A program made the position numbers and the translations under genes. This document shows positions 36,553 to 48,249 of a stretch of 64,000 nt of DNA, one piece after another (the stretch's first letter is position 1; every line of letters begins with the position of its first letter). The stretch spans positions 60,736 to 124,735 of the forward strand of contig ARYC01000753.1 in NCBI GenBank assembly GCA_000711775.1. The letters run 5' to 3'. The notes under the pieces are model-generated. The model was not told the DNA's origin. It worked only from the letters and a program-made list of their open reading frames with translations, and did no database searches. Source of the DNA: Oxytricha trifallax. Its lineage: Eukaryota > Ciliophora > Spirotrichea > Sporadotrichida > Oxytrichidae.

Positions 36553-38872
36553 ATGGCAGACGTTAGAGAAATGAGAATCTTCTCAGCTGAACAAATTGTT
36601 GTTTTATATAATAATTTTTTTTCTAAATTTTTTAATTAAGTTTCAACTTAATCATACTCCCCCATAAGTTACTATTAATTTTGTTCACCAAGAGCTTCCA
36701 GCAATTTTGAAGAACTACTCAAAGGAGGTAATCAGAAAGAACCCCGAAGATGTCATAGCTTTCTCAAGAAATTACTTCGAAAAGTTACTTAAGGAAGATG
36801 GATATTTCGATGATCACCTTGACAAGCTGCAAGTCACTGGCAAGAGCATGCTATTTAGGAAGGGAGAAAAGATCACTGATGTTTATGAGATAGGTGATAT
36901 GTACTCTGATTCTTACTACAGAAAGGCTAGAGTTAAACATAAACAATATTCTCTTAATAACATATGAAATTGCAAAATATGAATGCTTTTAATTGAAATG
37001 TGAGAGTTGGTCTACACAAAAAGACCGGCATTGAAAGAGCAATTATTCAAAAAGCTAAGAGTGACTATGCTTCCACAGAAGCCTTCGTAAAGAAAATGGA
37101 GTTCTTTAGCACATTTGATCACCCAAATATTGTGAGATACTTGGAAATCTATGAAGATGAAAACTACTACTTTATTGTTTGTGAATGTCTCAAAGGTAAC
37201 GATATCATCGAATAAGTTTGGCAGCAGGGTAGATATAAACCATTCTCAATATTTTTGTATAAATGCTATTATCCATGTTAGTATAGTGAAGACTACGCAG
37301 CAACAATTTTGAAGCAAATTTTAACTGGTATTGTCTACATTCATAGCAAGGGAGTTGCACACAATTAGATGTTCCCCATTAATATTCTTCATGTAAACCC
37401 AAACTCCCCAGAGCTAAAAATCATAGATCTTGATGAAGCAGGAAATTAACCAGTAAAAGACATTGAGAAGTTTTTGAGAGGAGGAGATTACAGAGGTTGC
37501 TACATTGCTCCAGAGACTATCAAAGGTCATTGGAATTTGAAGGTAGATGAATGGGCTATCGGTATCTTAAGTTACTATCTTATGGTTGGAGATGTTCCTT
37601 TCTACGGTTATGATCACAGAGAAACCCTTAAATTGATAGAAGAGTATATAATAAATAGTCTTAAATATTTGTTTGTCTAGTTTCTCACCATGATTTAGGG
37701 CAATTCGCTATAAGTTTGATTAAACAAGATACGAGTGGACTTCAATTTCAGAGGAAGGTAGAGATTTAATCTTGAAACTTATGGCCTACAAACATGAAGA
37801 CAGAACAAGCGCTGCTGATGCCTTAAAGCACCCATTCTTCTTGAAAGCCTAAAAAGGTGAGCTTAAAACTAAAGATCTTGGCGATGCACTTAGTAGTATT
37901 AGAAACTTCCATGCTGGTGGAAAACTTAAATAGGCTATGTAAGGTTATCTCACTCAAATTATAAATACTATTTCTTAAATAATAGATCATAATTAAAATT
38001 ACATACTCAGAATCTTTTAACCCAAGATGAACTCTCAAACTTAGCAAAGCAATTCCAATCCTTTGACAAGAACGGAAATGGTGTACTCTCCAGAGATGAG
38101 TTGATTGATGCCTACAGAGTCATTCGTGTAATTGAAAATATTTTTAATTTAATTTGTATTCTAAAGTAGATTTAATAAAATATCAAAACGAAATGCTTAT
38201 TAAAAATCTAAATAAGGCAAAAACCAATATAATTCATAATTAAATTTAACAATATATCATAAAGTATAATTTATAATAAATATGAAACTGTTATACAATA
38301 AAACATTAACTTAATTAAATTAAAAATTTTTTATTTATTAAAAATTGCTTTAGTATTATAATTAAAATTAAAATAGAAAATTATTTATTTAAATTTTCTA
38401 CTTTAAGAAAACACAATTTAATTAATCAATTTATATTAATATATTTATTCGTGGTATCAATTTTAACGAAAAGGAAATAGATGAGATGATCGAAAGAGTA
38501 GATGCTGATGGTTCAGGGGATATCAAATGTTAATTTTAATTAATTTTTTGTATTATAATTTGCTTAGTTAACAAATAAAACCACACATTTAATTACATTT
38601 TCGATATCAACTACTCCGAGTTCATTAACACAGCTTTCTCAATTGAAAAGCTCTTGAGTGACGACAGACTAGACAAGACCTTCCGCGTATTCGACCGCGA
38701 CGGCAACAACGAAATAACAATTCAAGAGATCAAGCAGCTACTAGATGCTTGCAAGTAAGTCGATGAAAAGATGATCACAAGAGCCATCAAGGACGTTGAT
38801 AAGATCGGCAAGGGCAAACTAACTTTCGTGGAGTTCAAGAAATTCATGAAAAACTTATTCGACCCCAAGTGA
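36553..38872 (+). CDS. RIIa domain - pseudokinase - EF-hand protein, copy 1
   Basis: ATG at 36553 (MADVREMRIFSAEQIV). An RIIa-type dimerisation/docking segment follows (LKNYSKEVIRKNPEDVIAFS, then RNYFEKLL; about 36700-36790). The kinase-like domain resembles CDPKs, but all three catalytic motifs are lost: the VAIK position reads ERAIIQKAK, HRDLKPEN reads HNQMFPIN (about 37361-37384) and DFG reads IIDLDEAG. APE-like APETIKG and HPFF (subdomain XI) are still there. Four EF-hand-like loops end the protein, e.g. DKNGNGVLSRDEL, DADGSGDINYSEF (formed across an IES), DRDGNNEITIQEI. TGA is at 38870-38872. At least six IESs interrupt it. It lies 230 bp before a paralogue with the same architecture. 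RIIa domains dock to AKAP-type proteins, often in cilia; a calcium-sensing scaffold role is inferred. Confidence 0.85.
38129..38453. other. IES (325 bp), pointer ATTCGTG
   Basis: The pointer is at 38122-38128 and 38447-38453. Excision joins DAYRVIR to GINFNEKEID in the EF-hand region. Confidence 0.9.
38527..38610. other. IES (84 bp), pointer GATATCAA
   Basis: The pointer is at 38519-38526 and 38603-38610. Excision rebuilds the EF-hand loop DADGSGDINYSEF. Confidence 0.92.
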
Positions 38873-39102
38873 CCACAGAGAACACCTAATGTCTTAACTA
38901 AATTGCGATCAATAGCTATTAATCATTATAAATCGTCCCTTTTATTTAAGTTTTACCCAATATCAAACATATTATATGAACTGAGATACAGATTAAGCGT
39001 TTCTTACGTTTATAGTCGATTAAGAGTATCGTATATTAAGATTAAATTTAAATAATTTCCTAAATAAAATCAATTTTATACTTTCAAAGATAAAAATATT
39101 AA

Positions 39103-41724
39103 ATGGCCGACACAGTTAAGTAACGTATTTTCTCAGCTGAGCAAGTAGTTGTTAATTCAGACTTCCCCAAGATTCTACTAGAGTACTCGAAAGAAGTTAT
39201 TAGACAAAGCCCAGCTGACATTGCTGCTTTCTCAAGAGAATACTTCGAAAAGAAGCTCTAAGAGACTGGTTTTTATGTTGATAACTACTATATCCTTTAA
39301 AATAAAAACATAGAATAATCGTTCAGTTTAATTATGCTAAATAATCTAAATTGATAAATTTAATGATAACTTAAACAAGCTTGACGTTTAAATCAATCAG
39401 ATGATATACTAAAAGGGTGAGAAGTTTCATAATCACTATAAACTTGGAAAAGTTATTGGAGATGTCACTTGCTCAAAGGCTCGTATTGCTGTCCACAAGA
39501 AAACAAAGCAAGAAAAAGCTGTTAAGATTTATAATCTATTTTTATGAATGATATTCTTTGACATAGAGCTAATTGTCATACATGATTCAAATATTTTGAA
39601 GATTTATGACAAGTCAACTATCCCAAACCTTGAAGATTACATGAGTAAAATAGATAAAATTCTAAACACAATCGATCACCCCCTTGTTATGAACTACCAA
39701 GAAATTTATGAAGATAAGGATTACTTGTATTTCGTTTGTGAATACATGCAGGGTGGAGAACTCTACGATGCCATGGTTGCAAGAGGTAACTACAACGAAA
39801 AAGATGCAGCATTAATCATTAAGCAGTTGCTCTAAGCCCTGGCTTACCTTCATTAGAAAAACATCGTTCATCGTAACATCAGAGCTGGCAACATCTTGTT
39901 TGAGGATCCTAAGAAATTAAACTTGAAACTGATAGATTTCGATTTCGCAGGGGTCAAGCCTTCTGGAGAGAATTTCTTCATGAAGGAAGAAGGTAACCCA
40001 TAGTTTGAAGCACCTGAGGTTATTTAAGGCAATTACGATGAGAAGAGTGATAAGCTAAAATTTTTTGAAAATAAATCGAATTTAATTTGAAATATACATT
40101 AATGAATATATAGGTGCAAAGTTTAATTAAGACAATTAAGAATGTATAAGGTAAAGCCCTAATTAGGGCATTTAATTTAGTTATTTCTCTATAAGCTGAT
40201 TTCTAATCAACCCAAGATATTATGACTTCCTTCCTTGAGCTTATAAGCTCATAAGTGTGGGCTTATAAGCTCAAAATCTTCCAAAATCACCCACTTCAAG
40301 GGTCATTTTCCAAAAATCTGTTTTTTAAGTAAAAGTCTTATAGAGGGCTATAATGCCCATTTTATGTTAATTCTTAATTAAAGTAGAAATTATTAGGCTT
40401 TAATTATTAAAAATCATTAAAAATTAAACTTAAATTAGTTTTAATAGAATTCTCTATAGAGAATTTAAATCAGCCTTAAATTTATTACGTTTTAAAATAT
40501 GAATTTAAAATTTTAATATATAATTTCTAATTTAATTAAGAATTAACATAAAATGGGCATTATAGCCCTCTATAAGACTTTTACTTAAAAAACAGATTTT
40601 TGGAAAATGACCCTTGAAGTGGGTGATTTTGGAAGATTTTGAGCTTATAAGCCCACACTTATGAGCTTATAAGCTCAAGGAAGGAAGTCATAATATCTTG
40701 GGTTGATTAGAAATCAGCCTATAGAGAAATAACTAAATTAAATGCCCTAATTAGGGCTTTACCTTATACATTCTTAATTGTCTTAATTAAACTTTGCACC
40801 TATATATTCATTAATGTATATTTCAAATTAAATTCGATTTATTTTCAAAAAATTTTAGCTTATCTGGAGTATAGGTGTCATGTTGTACTATCTTGTTTCT
40901 GGATTGTTGCCTTTCGATGGTGACTATAATTATCAAGTTATTCAAAATGTTCTAAGTGGTAGATTCGACGTTGATGATGGAGATATTTGGTTCTTTGTCT
41001 CAGAAGATGTTAAGGATTTGATTAGATAATTACTTGAGTATGATCCTAAGAAGAGAGTTTCAGCTGTCCAGGCACTTAGACATATAATTAATTTAAATTT
41101 ATTAAATATACATCCTTGGTTCAATCAACTCAAGAAAGGGAATACTAAACCATCAAAAGAACTAGGCCAAGCTTTGAAGAATATTTATGAATTCAGTGCA
41201 GGCACAAAACTTAAGCAGGCTGTTTTGGCATTCTTCACTAAAAATCTCATGACTAAACAAGAGGTTGATTAATTAACTCAATAGTTCAATGAAATTGATA
41301 AGAATGGCAACGGAACTCTTTCAAGAGATGAGATTTTGGAGGCTTACCGTACTTGAAAATTTAAATGATATTAATTATTTATACTATCAAGGGAGTCGAG
41401 TTTGATGAAGATGAAGTAAACGACTTGATCTCAAGAGTAGATGCTGACGGTTCTGGAGAGATAGATTATTCAGAGTGGCTAATGACTGCAGTCTCAAAAG
41501 AAAAACTCTTAGCCCAAGACAAGCTAGAACAAGCATTCAGTCTCTTCGATAAAAATGGCGATAAGCAAATTTCTTACTAGGAGGTGGTCTCGCTTCTTAA
41601 CTCAGCTAAGAGCTTTGACAAGGATGCCGTGGAAAGAGCTGTCAAGGAGGTTGATCTCAAGGGAAGAGGGCAGCTAAGCTTCAAGGAGTTCAAGAGATTT
41701 ATGGAGAAGTTGTTTGAGGAATGA
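39103..41724 (+). CDS. RIIa domain - degenerate kinase - EF-hand protein, copy 2
   Basis: ATG at 39103 (MADTVKQRIFSAEQVVV). The RIIa-type segment (LLEYSKEVIRQSPADIAAFS) is followed by a CDPK-like kinase domain that is better preserved than in copy 1. The ATP-binding Lys is kept (KAVKIYDK, across an IES), but HRDLKPEN reads HRNIRAGN (about 39869-39892), replacing the catalytic-base Asp by Asn, and DFG reads DFDF. EAPEVIQG and DIWSIGVMLYYLVSG (across the palindromic IES) are intact. C-terminal EF hands include DKNGNGTLSRDEI, DADGSGEIDYSEW and DKNGDKQISYQEV. It ends FMEKLFEE with TGA at 41722-41724. The pair looks like a tandem duplication after which both copies lost catalytic residues, to different degrees. 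Confidence 0.88.
39533..39607. other. IES (75 bp), pointer AAGATTTAT
   Basis: The pointer is at 39524-39532 and 39599-39607. Excision joins EKAVKIY to DKSTIPN next to the ATP-binding Lys. Confidence 0.9.
40053..40392 (+). repeat. Left arm of the foldback element
   Basis: Inverted partner of about 40521-40860; the tip begins AGCTAAAATTTTTTG. It contains a nested inverted motif around AGCTTATAAGCT at about 40238-40275. Confidence 0.85.
40521..40860 (-). repeat. Right arm of the foldback element
   Basis: Inverted copy of 40053-40392; one A/G difference was noticed near the TCTATAAGC/TCTATAGGC site. Confidence 0.85.
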
Positions 41725-42061
41725 AGAAATAATAGTTTTAAAATTGGAATTTATAAATCAATTATTATTTTAAGATTAAGAATTTAAGATCATTTTCATA
41801 TTTATATTACGCAAATTAAATGAATCTTCGATATTTATTATATTCAAATTATAAATAACATTTATTTTTTTAGAAAATAAATTTTGAAGTAATAATTTAC
41901 AAAATTATAAATATTCTAAGTAAATAATTTTATATTAAGAATATCATCAATCAAGTGTTTGAATTATGAAATAAAAAATATGAAAAAAACTTTAAAAAAT
42001 CACTATCATTAATGTGAATACAAAATCTTCAATCATTCAATCCTCCATATTAGTTTAGTTC
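41725..42061. other. Intergenic DNA between convergent genes
   Basis: 337 bp of AT-rich DNA; no gene or repeat was recognised. Confidence 0.55.
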
Positions 42062-42727
42062 TCATTCCATTAATATTTACTAACTTTCTTCTTAAATCTG
42101 CATAAAATCAGTACTTGCAATAAATTCAAAAGCCCCAGAATTCTCCATATTAATGCCATTTATAATGTCTATTTTCAAAGGTGTCACATTATTTATCAAA
42201 TTGCCTTTTAAAAAGTGATGGGTACTCAAAGTATGTGAACATGCTGTCAGATAGGCATCTGAGGGTTATTTGAATTCTTTCTGAGGATTCATTATATAAG
42301 CTAGTCCTGTAATTATTTACGGTTCTTGACTATCTTTACCATGCATTTGTATTGCTTTTTTGAAATTCAATCGTTATTAAAAAGTATGAATATAGTTCTA
42401 TATATTAATAACACAATAATTCCACAGGTTCTCTGAGATACCACTCAGGATAGCTTTCAAACACATCAATCTTTAATATCTCTTCCCCAGTCATTTTTAT
42501 CGCAAAACCTTGACATTCTTCTCCATCTAATTTAACAATAGAAGCCACACTGCCCTCCCATCGTCTTGAAATAGCCTAGTAAACTCTGGTGTAATTTAAA
42601 AGTGTACAACTCACGCTTCTAGAGAGAATATCTGGGATTGTGGTTTCAATTCGACGGGAAAGCTACTCTGGGTGGTTGGAACCATAGCAAAACACCCAGG
42701 CTTCACTGGGCTATGTGGGATTAAAAA
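42062..42727 (-). CDS. Gamma-glutamylcyclotransferase-like (GGCT/AIG2-fold) protein
   Basis: The minus-strand frame shows WVFCYGSNHPEQLSRRI (about 42692-42645), the family's substrate-binding YGSN motif. Then come YTRVYQAISRRWEGSVASIV (about 42590-42530), a MTGEEILKIDVFESYP segment (about 42500-42450) carrying the Glu-rich region where the catalytic Glu lies, and a C-terminal part AYLTACSHTLSTHHF. It ends FIASTDFMQIQEESQQILME with TGA at 42064-42062. An IES of about 60 bp lies near 42370-42420. The family makes 5-oxoproline from gamma-glutamyl compounds; which substrate applies here is unknown. No ATG is in frame at the 5' end, so an upstream MDS is needed (see 42995-43194). Confidence 0.7.
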
Positions 42728-42994
42728 TGAATAAATTTCATTAAAAATTATTAAAATAGATATAATATATAATCAATTTAAATACAAATTTGGATGATTG
42801 AAGCTTTAGTTTTCCATTGTAGAATTGAATTTAAAATTATTAGATTAGTTTATTTATTAATTTATGTGTTTTAAAATTTAGTTGATTATTAAACCTCTTC
42901 ATGTCAATGCTAATTAAAGACTCCAATTTTAAGTCTAATTTACTAAATTGACAATAAAAAATCTCATAGTAAAATTGCATTAGAACAATTCATC

Positions 42995-43194
42995 TTATGA
43001 ATTTTCTTCATCCTTTTTATTTTCTAAGGAATTTTCATTTTGAATATTTTCAGACTATGTTTGATAATTGCTTTGATGAAAAAAGTATCTATTATCAAAT
43101 TATTTTTAATGTTTGTATATTCCTCTTCTTCATAGCCTAGTTTCAATTTCATTAACTTTATCTTATATTTGTTACTTAGAGTAAAAATCATTCT
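42995..43194 (-). CDS. Possible 5' MDS(s) of the cyclotransferase-like gene
   Basis: The minus strand has short coding-like stretches (NDFYSKQQIQDKVNEIETRL, then YQTQSENIQNENSLENKKDE) with Gln as TAA or TAG, separated by frame changes. They lie upstream of the cyclotransferase domain on the same strand and could encode an acidic N-terminal extension. The junctions were not solved, and an independent gene is equally possible. Confidence 0.35.
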
Positions 43195-43338
43195 GTAGTA
43201 AAATTAATTTCTATTATAAGTTAAATTAAAACTCTAACAAAATCTAATAAAGTCTTACAAACTATAACATTTTGAATTCTTAATATAATACTAACTTATA
43301 ATCAGCAATATTAATCATTTTAAAGTAATAATAAATAA

Positions 43339-43358
43339 AACTCTAACAAACTCTAATT
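43339..43358 (+). repeat. Inverted repeat, left copy (CTCTAACAAA motif)
   Basis: Text around AAACTCTAACAAACTCTAA recurs as its reverse complement at about 44473-44492; a degenerate direct copy is at about 43228-43250. Confidence 0.55.
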
Positions 43359-44472
43359 ATCTAAAATTTTGTTTAAAAATTTAACTTTAAATTTTACTAA
43401 TGTCCATTAACTCTATAAATTTACTAATGTACTGATAAAACTGTATTCCAACAATATCTTAGATATTTATTGGGAAAGTAGACCTTTCTCAATTGCTTCT
43501 GACATAGTCTATATATTAATTTGTTTATTTATCTAGTAAAATCTTGACATCTATCAAAATTCATTTTAACGGGATTTTATCACCAGTAGGTGGTGATTTT
43601 TTCCCGCTTAATGAAAATACAAGTCTTAATCAAAGTTAGCCATTCAATTCTATAAGACATTTTAAGAGATGAAGTAGTCTATATCTAAACTATTAAAATA
43701 GAATTATTAAGTTATTTTAGAGCCATATGAATCTGCTTATTTATTATCAATGAATTCATTCAAAAAAATAGAGCAAATAGATAAAAATGGTTGATTTATA
43801 GTTTCTTACTGAAATAAAAAATTTATAAAATTAACTTCGTCATACTGAAGGATTTCATTTATATCTAGAATTAATCTTTTATAAAGTATTTAAATTTGAT
43901 TGTAATTAATTTGCTTTAGCTTTAAAGTTAATTTATTAATTAATGATAGTTATTAGATGATAATTAAGGAATTAAATTCTAAATTAAGATTATTTATGTA
44001 TTTTTATTATTTTAATAAAATGGACTTTCACGTTATAACTATCAATTAATGAAATTAATAAGTAAATAGTTAAAAATTATATGTTTAAGTAACTTTCAAA
44101 GTGTTATTTTGAGATATATTCAGAATTTCTTTTTTCTTCATAAATAATTCAAAAATTTAATGATTTTTAAATACCAAATGAGGTCATTTATAATGGAATA
44201 TAAATAAATCTAATCTAAGAAAAATTTTGTTTTCACATAAACATATAAATTTCTCTGCATGTTAGAGATTTTACATTTCTTTAATTAGAGTAAGGTTAGA
44301 AATACTAAAGATAATTTTTGAAATTATATAGGTTAAAAATATTATAATTCTAAGGAGTTATCATCTCAAAGATAACTATTTATGTAAATTTATTCCTGAA
44401 TAGATAGTTTAATTTCTAGAACAATAGAATATATTACAATAGGAAAAATATATTAGTGTACAAATTAAATTT

Positions 44473-44492
44473 GTTAGAGTTTGTTAGAGTTT
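44473..44492 (-). repeat. Inverted repeat, right copy
   Basis: TTAGAGTTTGTTAGAGTTT is the inverted partner of the motif near 43339. The two enclose about 1.1 kb with no coding content. Confidence 0.55.
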
Positions 44493-44851
44493 TTGAGAAA
44501 ATAATTTATGTAGATTTATCGAAATTAATATTATGGTTAAAACGATGTGAAATATATTACCTCTAATTTTGAAAGAATTGATATCTTGGCATAATCAATA
44601 TTACAATAAGAAGCACGGGAATTATCATTCCAAAGTAATTAGTTTTCTATAAAATTATTTTAAGAAAATATTTAGAGAGGCATTGTTAATATCTAACAGA
44701 TTTACAGTATTATTGGTTTATTCTATAAAATTTTATATAACTTGTTTTGATAGTTACAATTGATGAACTTGTCCTATCTATAAAGCATAATATAAATTTA
44801 AGTTTTGATTAATTATTTAAATGCTCGATTTTTAACCCATTTCAACTCTAT

Positions 44852-44874
44852 GGGGTTTTGGGGTTTTGGGGTTT
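44852..44874 (+). repeat. Interstitial G4T4 telomere-type tract
   Basis: Three consecutive GGGGTTT(T) units occur in an otherwise AT-rich region. Flanking sequence does not match the TBE inverted repeat seen elsewhere in the window, so this is not an ordinary TBE end. Confidence 0.9.
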
Positions 44875-44910
44875 AAATGAACTTAATTAAATTAACTATA
44901 TTGTAAAAAG

Positions 44911-44976
44911 GTAACATTGTCACCTTTATTTTGTAACATTGTCACCTTTTTTTTGTAACATTGTCACCTTTTTAAG
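44911..44976 (+). repeat. Three tandem 22-bp repeats
   Basis: The unit is GTAACATTGTCACCTTTNTTTT; copies start at 44911, 44933 and 44955. Each unit contains an imperfect dyad (GTAAC-ATT-GTCAC). It lies 36 bp downstream of the G4T4 tract. Confidence 0.9.
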
Positions 44977-45278
44977 TTACAAGACATTAGGCAACTATCA
45001 TATAAATTACAATGTATTATAATTATTCTATAAATCTACCATCTCATTTTATGAAGTAAAATAGTATAATAATCAATAAGATAAAATTATTAGAATATTT
45101 TTTTATGATAGTTTTCTATGATAATATAAAATTAATTAGAATTTTATTACAATTAAATATTTATAATAAACATTATATCAATCTTTTCCAAATGTTTTAT
45201 ATTTGATCTTAATTTATAAATACTTTTGGATTGAATTAATTATGAAAATAAAATAGTTAAAATATAAATATATTCTTA

Positions 45279-48190
45279 ATGGAAGTAGAATTATCTCACA
45301 CAGAACAGGATTCTTAACCTTCAGATACTATGTCAATTATCCCTTTGGACAAGTCAGATGATATTTAAAGTCAAAATAAATTCAATAAATCTGCCAAATT
45401 TGCTTCTATTCCCTAATAAACCTAAAATTAAACAATCTAATAACATTACTTAATATATCTTTTATTATTTAAGCCGTCTCATAAGGTACCAAGGTAGGTA
45501 TTAATTTACAATTTAAATAACATTAATAAAAGTAAAGTTTGTAGTAAGTTGGAAAAACTGCAACCACCACCTAACTGATATAAAATTAAGGCATCAAAAG
45601 TCCATAATCATAGTAAAAACAGTTAAATTAGCAAAAGCCAATTTCATAACAAACTACTTAAGCTTCTAATTCCTTATAAGTAAGTTACCCTCTCAAAATT
45701 AATATAAAATGCCCACTTATTGTAAAAGTATATAAATCAGTAAAAGTTAAATTTAATCTGGGATTTCAAACATGTAACTTGTATATTTACAGGACAAAGA
45801 TAAATCTGAAAAAGCAGAGAAATCCAAAAAAGAAGGGGGTGAGAAGAAAAAGAAGCCTCAGCATTTATATCTGTGCACAGTAAAGACTCACTATGTTGTG
45901 GTAAAGAAAGCACTCAGATAACTAGGTTACAAAATGACTGATGATGAGAAGGCAGATTGGGATATATTTTGGTAGGATACAGGAGGGATAACCCCAGATT
46001 AGCTCTCAAAAATGTAAAATTATCAAAGAATCAATCATTACGTTAACATGTATCAACTAGCCAGGAAGAATAATTTATGCAGAAACATAATGAGAATGCA
46101 AAAGACCTTCAAAAGTGATTATAATTTTATTCCAAAGACTTGGCAACTGCCCTAAGAGCAAACTGACTTTAAAACTTAGTTTAATCCTGCAAATAAGAAG
46201 AAAGTTAAGACTTTTATAGTAAAGCCTGTGCATATGTGTCAAGGTAGAGGTATATACTTAATCCGTAAATATGAAGACTTGGAAATGAAACCTGGTGAGT
46301 AATATGTAGCTTAGCGTTACATGACCAAGCCTTACCTAATTGATGGATTAAAGTTTGATTTAAGAATATATGCTCTAGTTTATGGATGTGATCCGCTTAG
46401 AGTTTTTGTATACTAAGAAGGTCTTGGAAGATTTGCCACTGAAGAATATGTGGGACCAACTAATGGTAATTTGGATAATTTATTCATGCATTTAACAAAC
46501 TATGCAATTAATAAGAATAGTGATAACTTTATTTTCAATGAGGATTAAGAGGATGACTCTAGTGGACATAAACGTAGCTTGACTGCTGTGTTTGATTACA
46601 TAAGATAAAACGAACCTCAATGTGATGTTGATAAGCTTTGGCAAGATATATAGGATATGATTGCTAAAACATTGATTTCGATACAACCAACTTTACAACA
46701 TGGTTACAGATCTTGCTAGCCTGAAGATCTCGAGAACTCCATGTGCTTTGAAGTTCTTGGATTTGATGTCATTTTGGATCATAAGATCAAGCCATACATT
46801 TTGGAAGTTAATCATGCTGCTTCTTTCGCAACTGATAGTCCTTTAGATAAGAAAATCAAGCTTGATTTGATGAAGGATACTTTTACTCTTCTTAACTTAA
46901 CTACCAAAAAGAAAAAGCAGTAAGTACTTAATAAAAATTATTTTTGGATATTTTATTTATTTCAGCTTTTAGACATAAGAAGGATAAAACTGAAAATTTT
47001 GCAAAGCGTTAAATGGGAGAAAAAGGACCAAATAAAACTTAGAAGGAAATTTTAAGAAAAAAGAAGTAATAAGAGAGGGATAACTTTGATTTAGCTCATC
47101 TGGGAAACTACAAGCTTGCTTATCCTATACTTGATGATCCTGAAAAATCTAAGAAATTTGAGGCATATCTCGAGCAAGCAAAAATACTATGGTCTGAAAT
47201 GACTGGTGGCTCTAAGGTTGCAGCTTAAAACCAATTAATGCAAAAACAGTCAACTACCAAACTTACTATATTTTTTATCTGGTGAATCAAGGGTCCAAAT
47301 CAAAGACTGATGTATAAGGAGCTAAGGCAAAAGCATATAATCTGTAAAATTCTGCTGCAAAAATATAGGATCAAGACAAAATATTTGTAAAACGGAACAC
47401 AAATATCATGCAATAAATTAAAGGAAATTTTACAGAATCAAAAGATCCAAACAGTTATTATAATCAGAGTGCAAACGTATAGTAAAGTCTTAATAGAAAT
47501 ATCATGAATGACTTTAATAAGACTAATTCAACCTTCCATTCTAATAATGTTTCTAACAATCAACAATAATATCCTAATTTTAAAAGTAATAACATGTTTA
47601 TCATTTATATATGAATGCCTAAGATTCATCAATGTTATCTCCAATGAAAATCCATGAGACTATGGAATCAATTACATACAATCAAAATAACAATTCAGTA
47701 CCTACTTACCATCACTTACTCTCCACAAAATCTCACTCTGACAATTCAGTCATAAATTAACAATAGCAGCAGCAAATGCTTTTAACACCTCAGCCGAACT
47801 CTTAGCAATTCCAGAACTTAAACGGGCTGCTTATCTAGCATGAATTTATAGGTATTTAGCAATCACAAAATCTAGTTGAAGCTATACATAAACGTTTTCC
47901 AATGGTTAGATTGGAGACTTCTACTCTGCATAACTACGGGTAATTTTACAGTCCTCCCAATAATAACAACAATAGTAATATCAAGTCACAGCAGCAGAAA
48001 ACTGCTCCAAGTAATAAATTGTAGAATAGTATGAGTAGGTCATCACTGCCAAATAAGGAGTAGCAGATTAGAACTATTGGCAATATTTAAGCAAATCATG
48101 ATGCGAGCAATCATATTCATCATGTAAATAATAATCGATCTTTTAAGAAAAATAATGCCAATAATCAGAATAACTCTGTGTTAAAATATA
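45279..48190 (+). CDS. Tubulin-tyrosine-ligase-like (TTLL) glutamylase
   Basis: ATG at 45279 (MEVELSHTEQDSQ) starts a disordered N-terminus split by IESs up to about 45790, followed by a Lys-rich stretch and the TTL domain (about 45870-46920). Landmarks are FIVKPVHMCQGRGIYLI, QYVAQRYMTKPYLIDGLKFD, LRIYALVYGCDPLRVFVYQE, NLFMHLTNYAINKNS, FEVLGFDVILDHKIKPYILE and VNHAASF. The KPYLIDGLKFDLR and EVNH motifs place it near the TTLL polyglutamylases, which add Glu chains to tubulin in cilia. A long Asn/Gln/Ser-rich tail (about 46970-48190) follows, with a probable tiny IES of about 20 bp at 47596-47615 (pointer ATG). No TGA in frame was found before the CTU1 fragment, so the 3' end is unsolved. Confidence 0.87.
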
Positions 48191-48249
48191 CAATTTGTTA
48201 CTTCTTAGAATTGTTTCAGCAAAATTTCCCCCAAATTTTTCTAATTTAT

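Larger units (their letters stand above)
40053..40862. mobile_element. 810-bp foldback (palindromic) element acting as an IES, TA pointer
   Basis: Flanked by TA at 40051-40052 and 40861-40862. The outer about 340 bp on each side (40053-40392 and about 40521-40860) are inverted copies that differ at only about one position over most of their length. The centre is unique, with an 18-bp perfect palindrome at 40448-40465. Excising the element with one TA joins DEKSD to IWSIGVML exactly, in a kinase domain. No coding capacity was seen. TA duplication plus long inverted arms suggest a MITE-like derivative of a Tc1/mariner-type element. The near identity of the arms implies recent insertion or ongoing gene conversion. 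Confidence 0.88.
43195..45278. other. Long non-coding, repeat-bearing region
   Basis: About 2 kb without a recognised gene on either strand. It contains a 20-bp inverted repeat pair (43339-43358 and 44473-44492), an interrupted hairpin (about 43569-43606), a G4T4 tract (44852-44874) and three 22-bp tandem repeats (44911-44976). It may include eliminated DNA or relics of transposons. Confidence 0.55.

Noticed and set aside
43569-43606. Hairpin-like text (CGGGA...ATCACC / GGTGAT...TCCCG) as a possible structured RNA
   Set aside because: The stem is broken by a four-base T-T mismatch and there is no supporting context; too weak to call.
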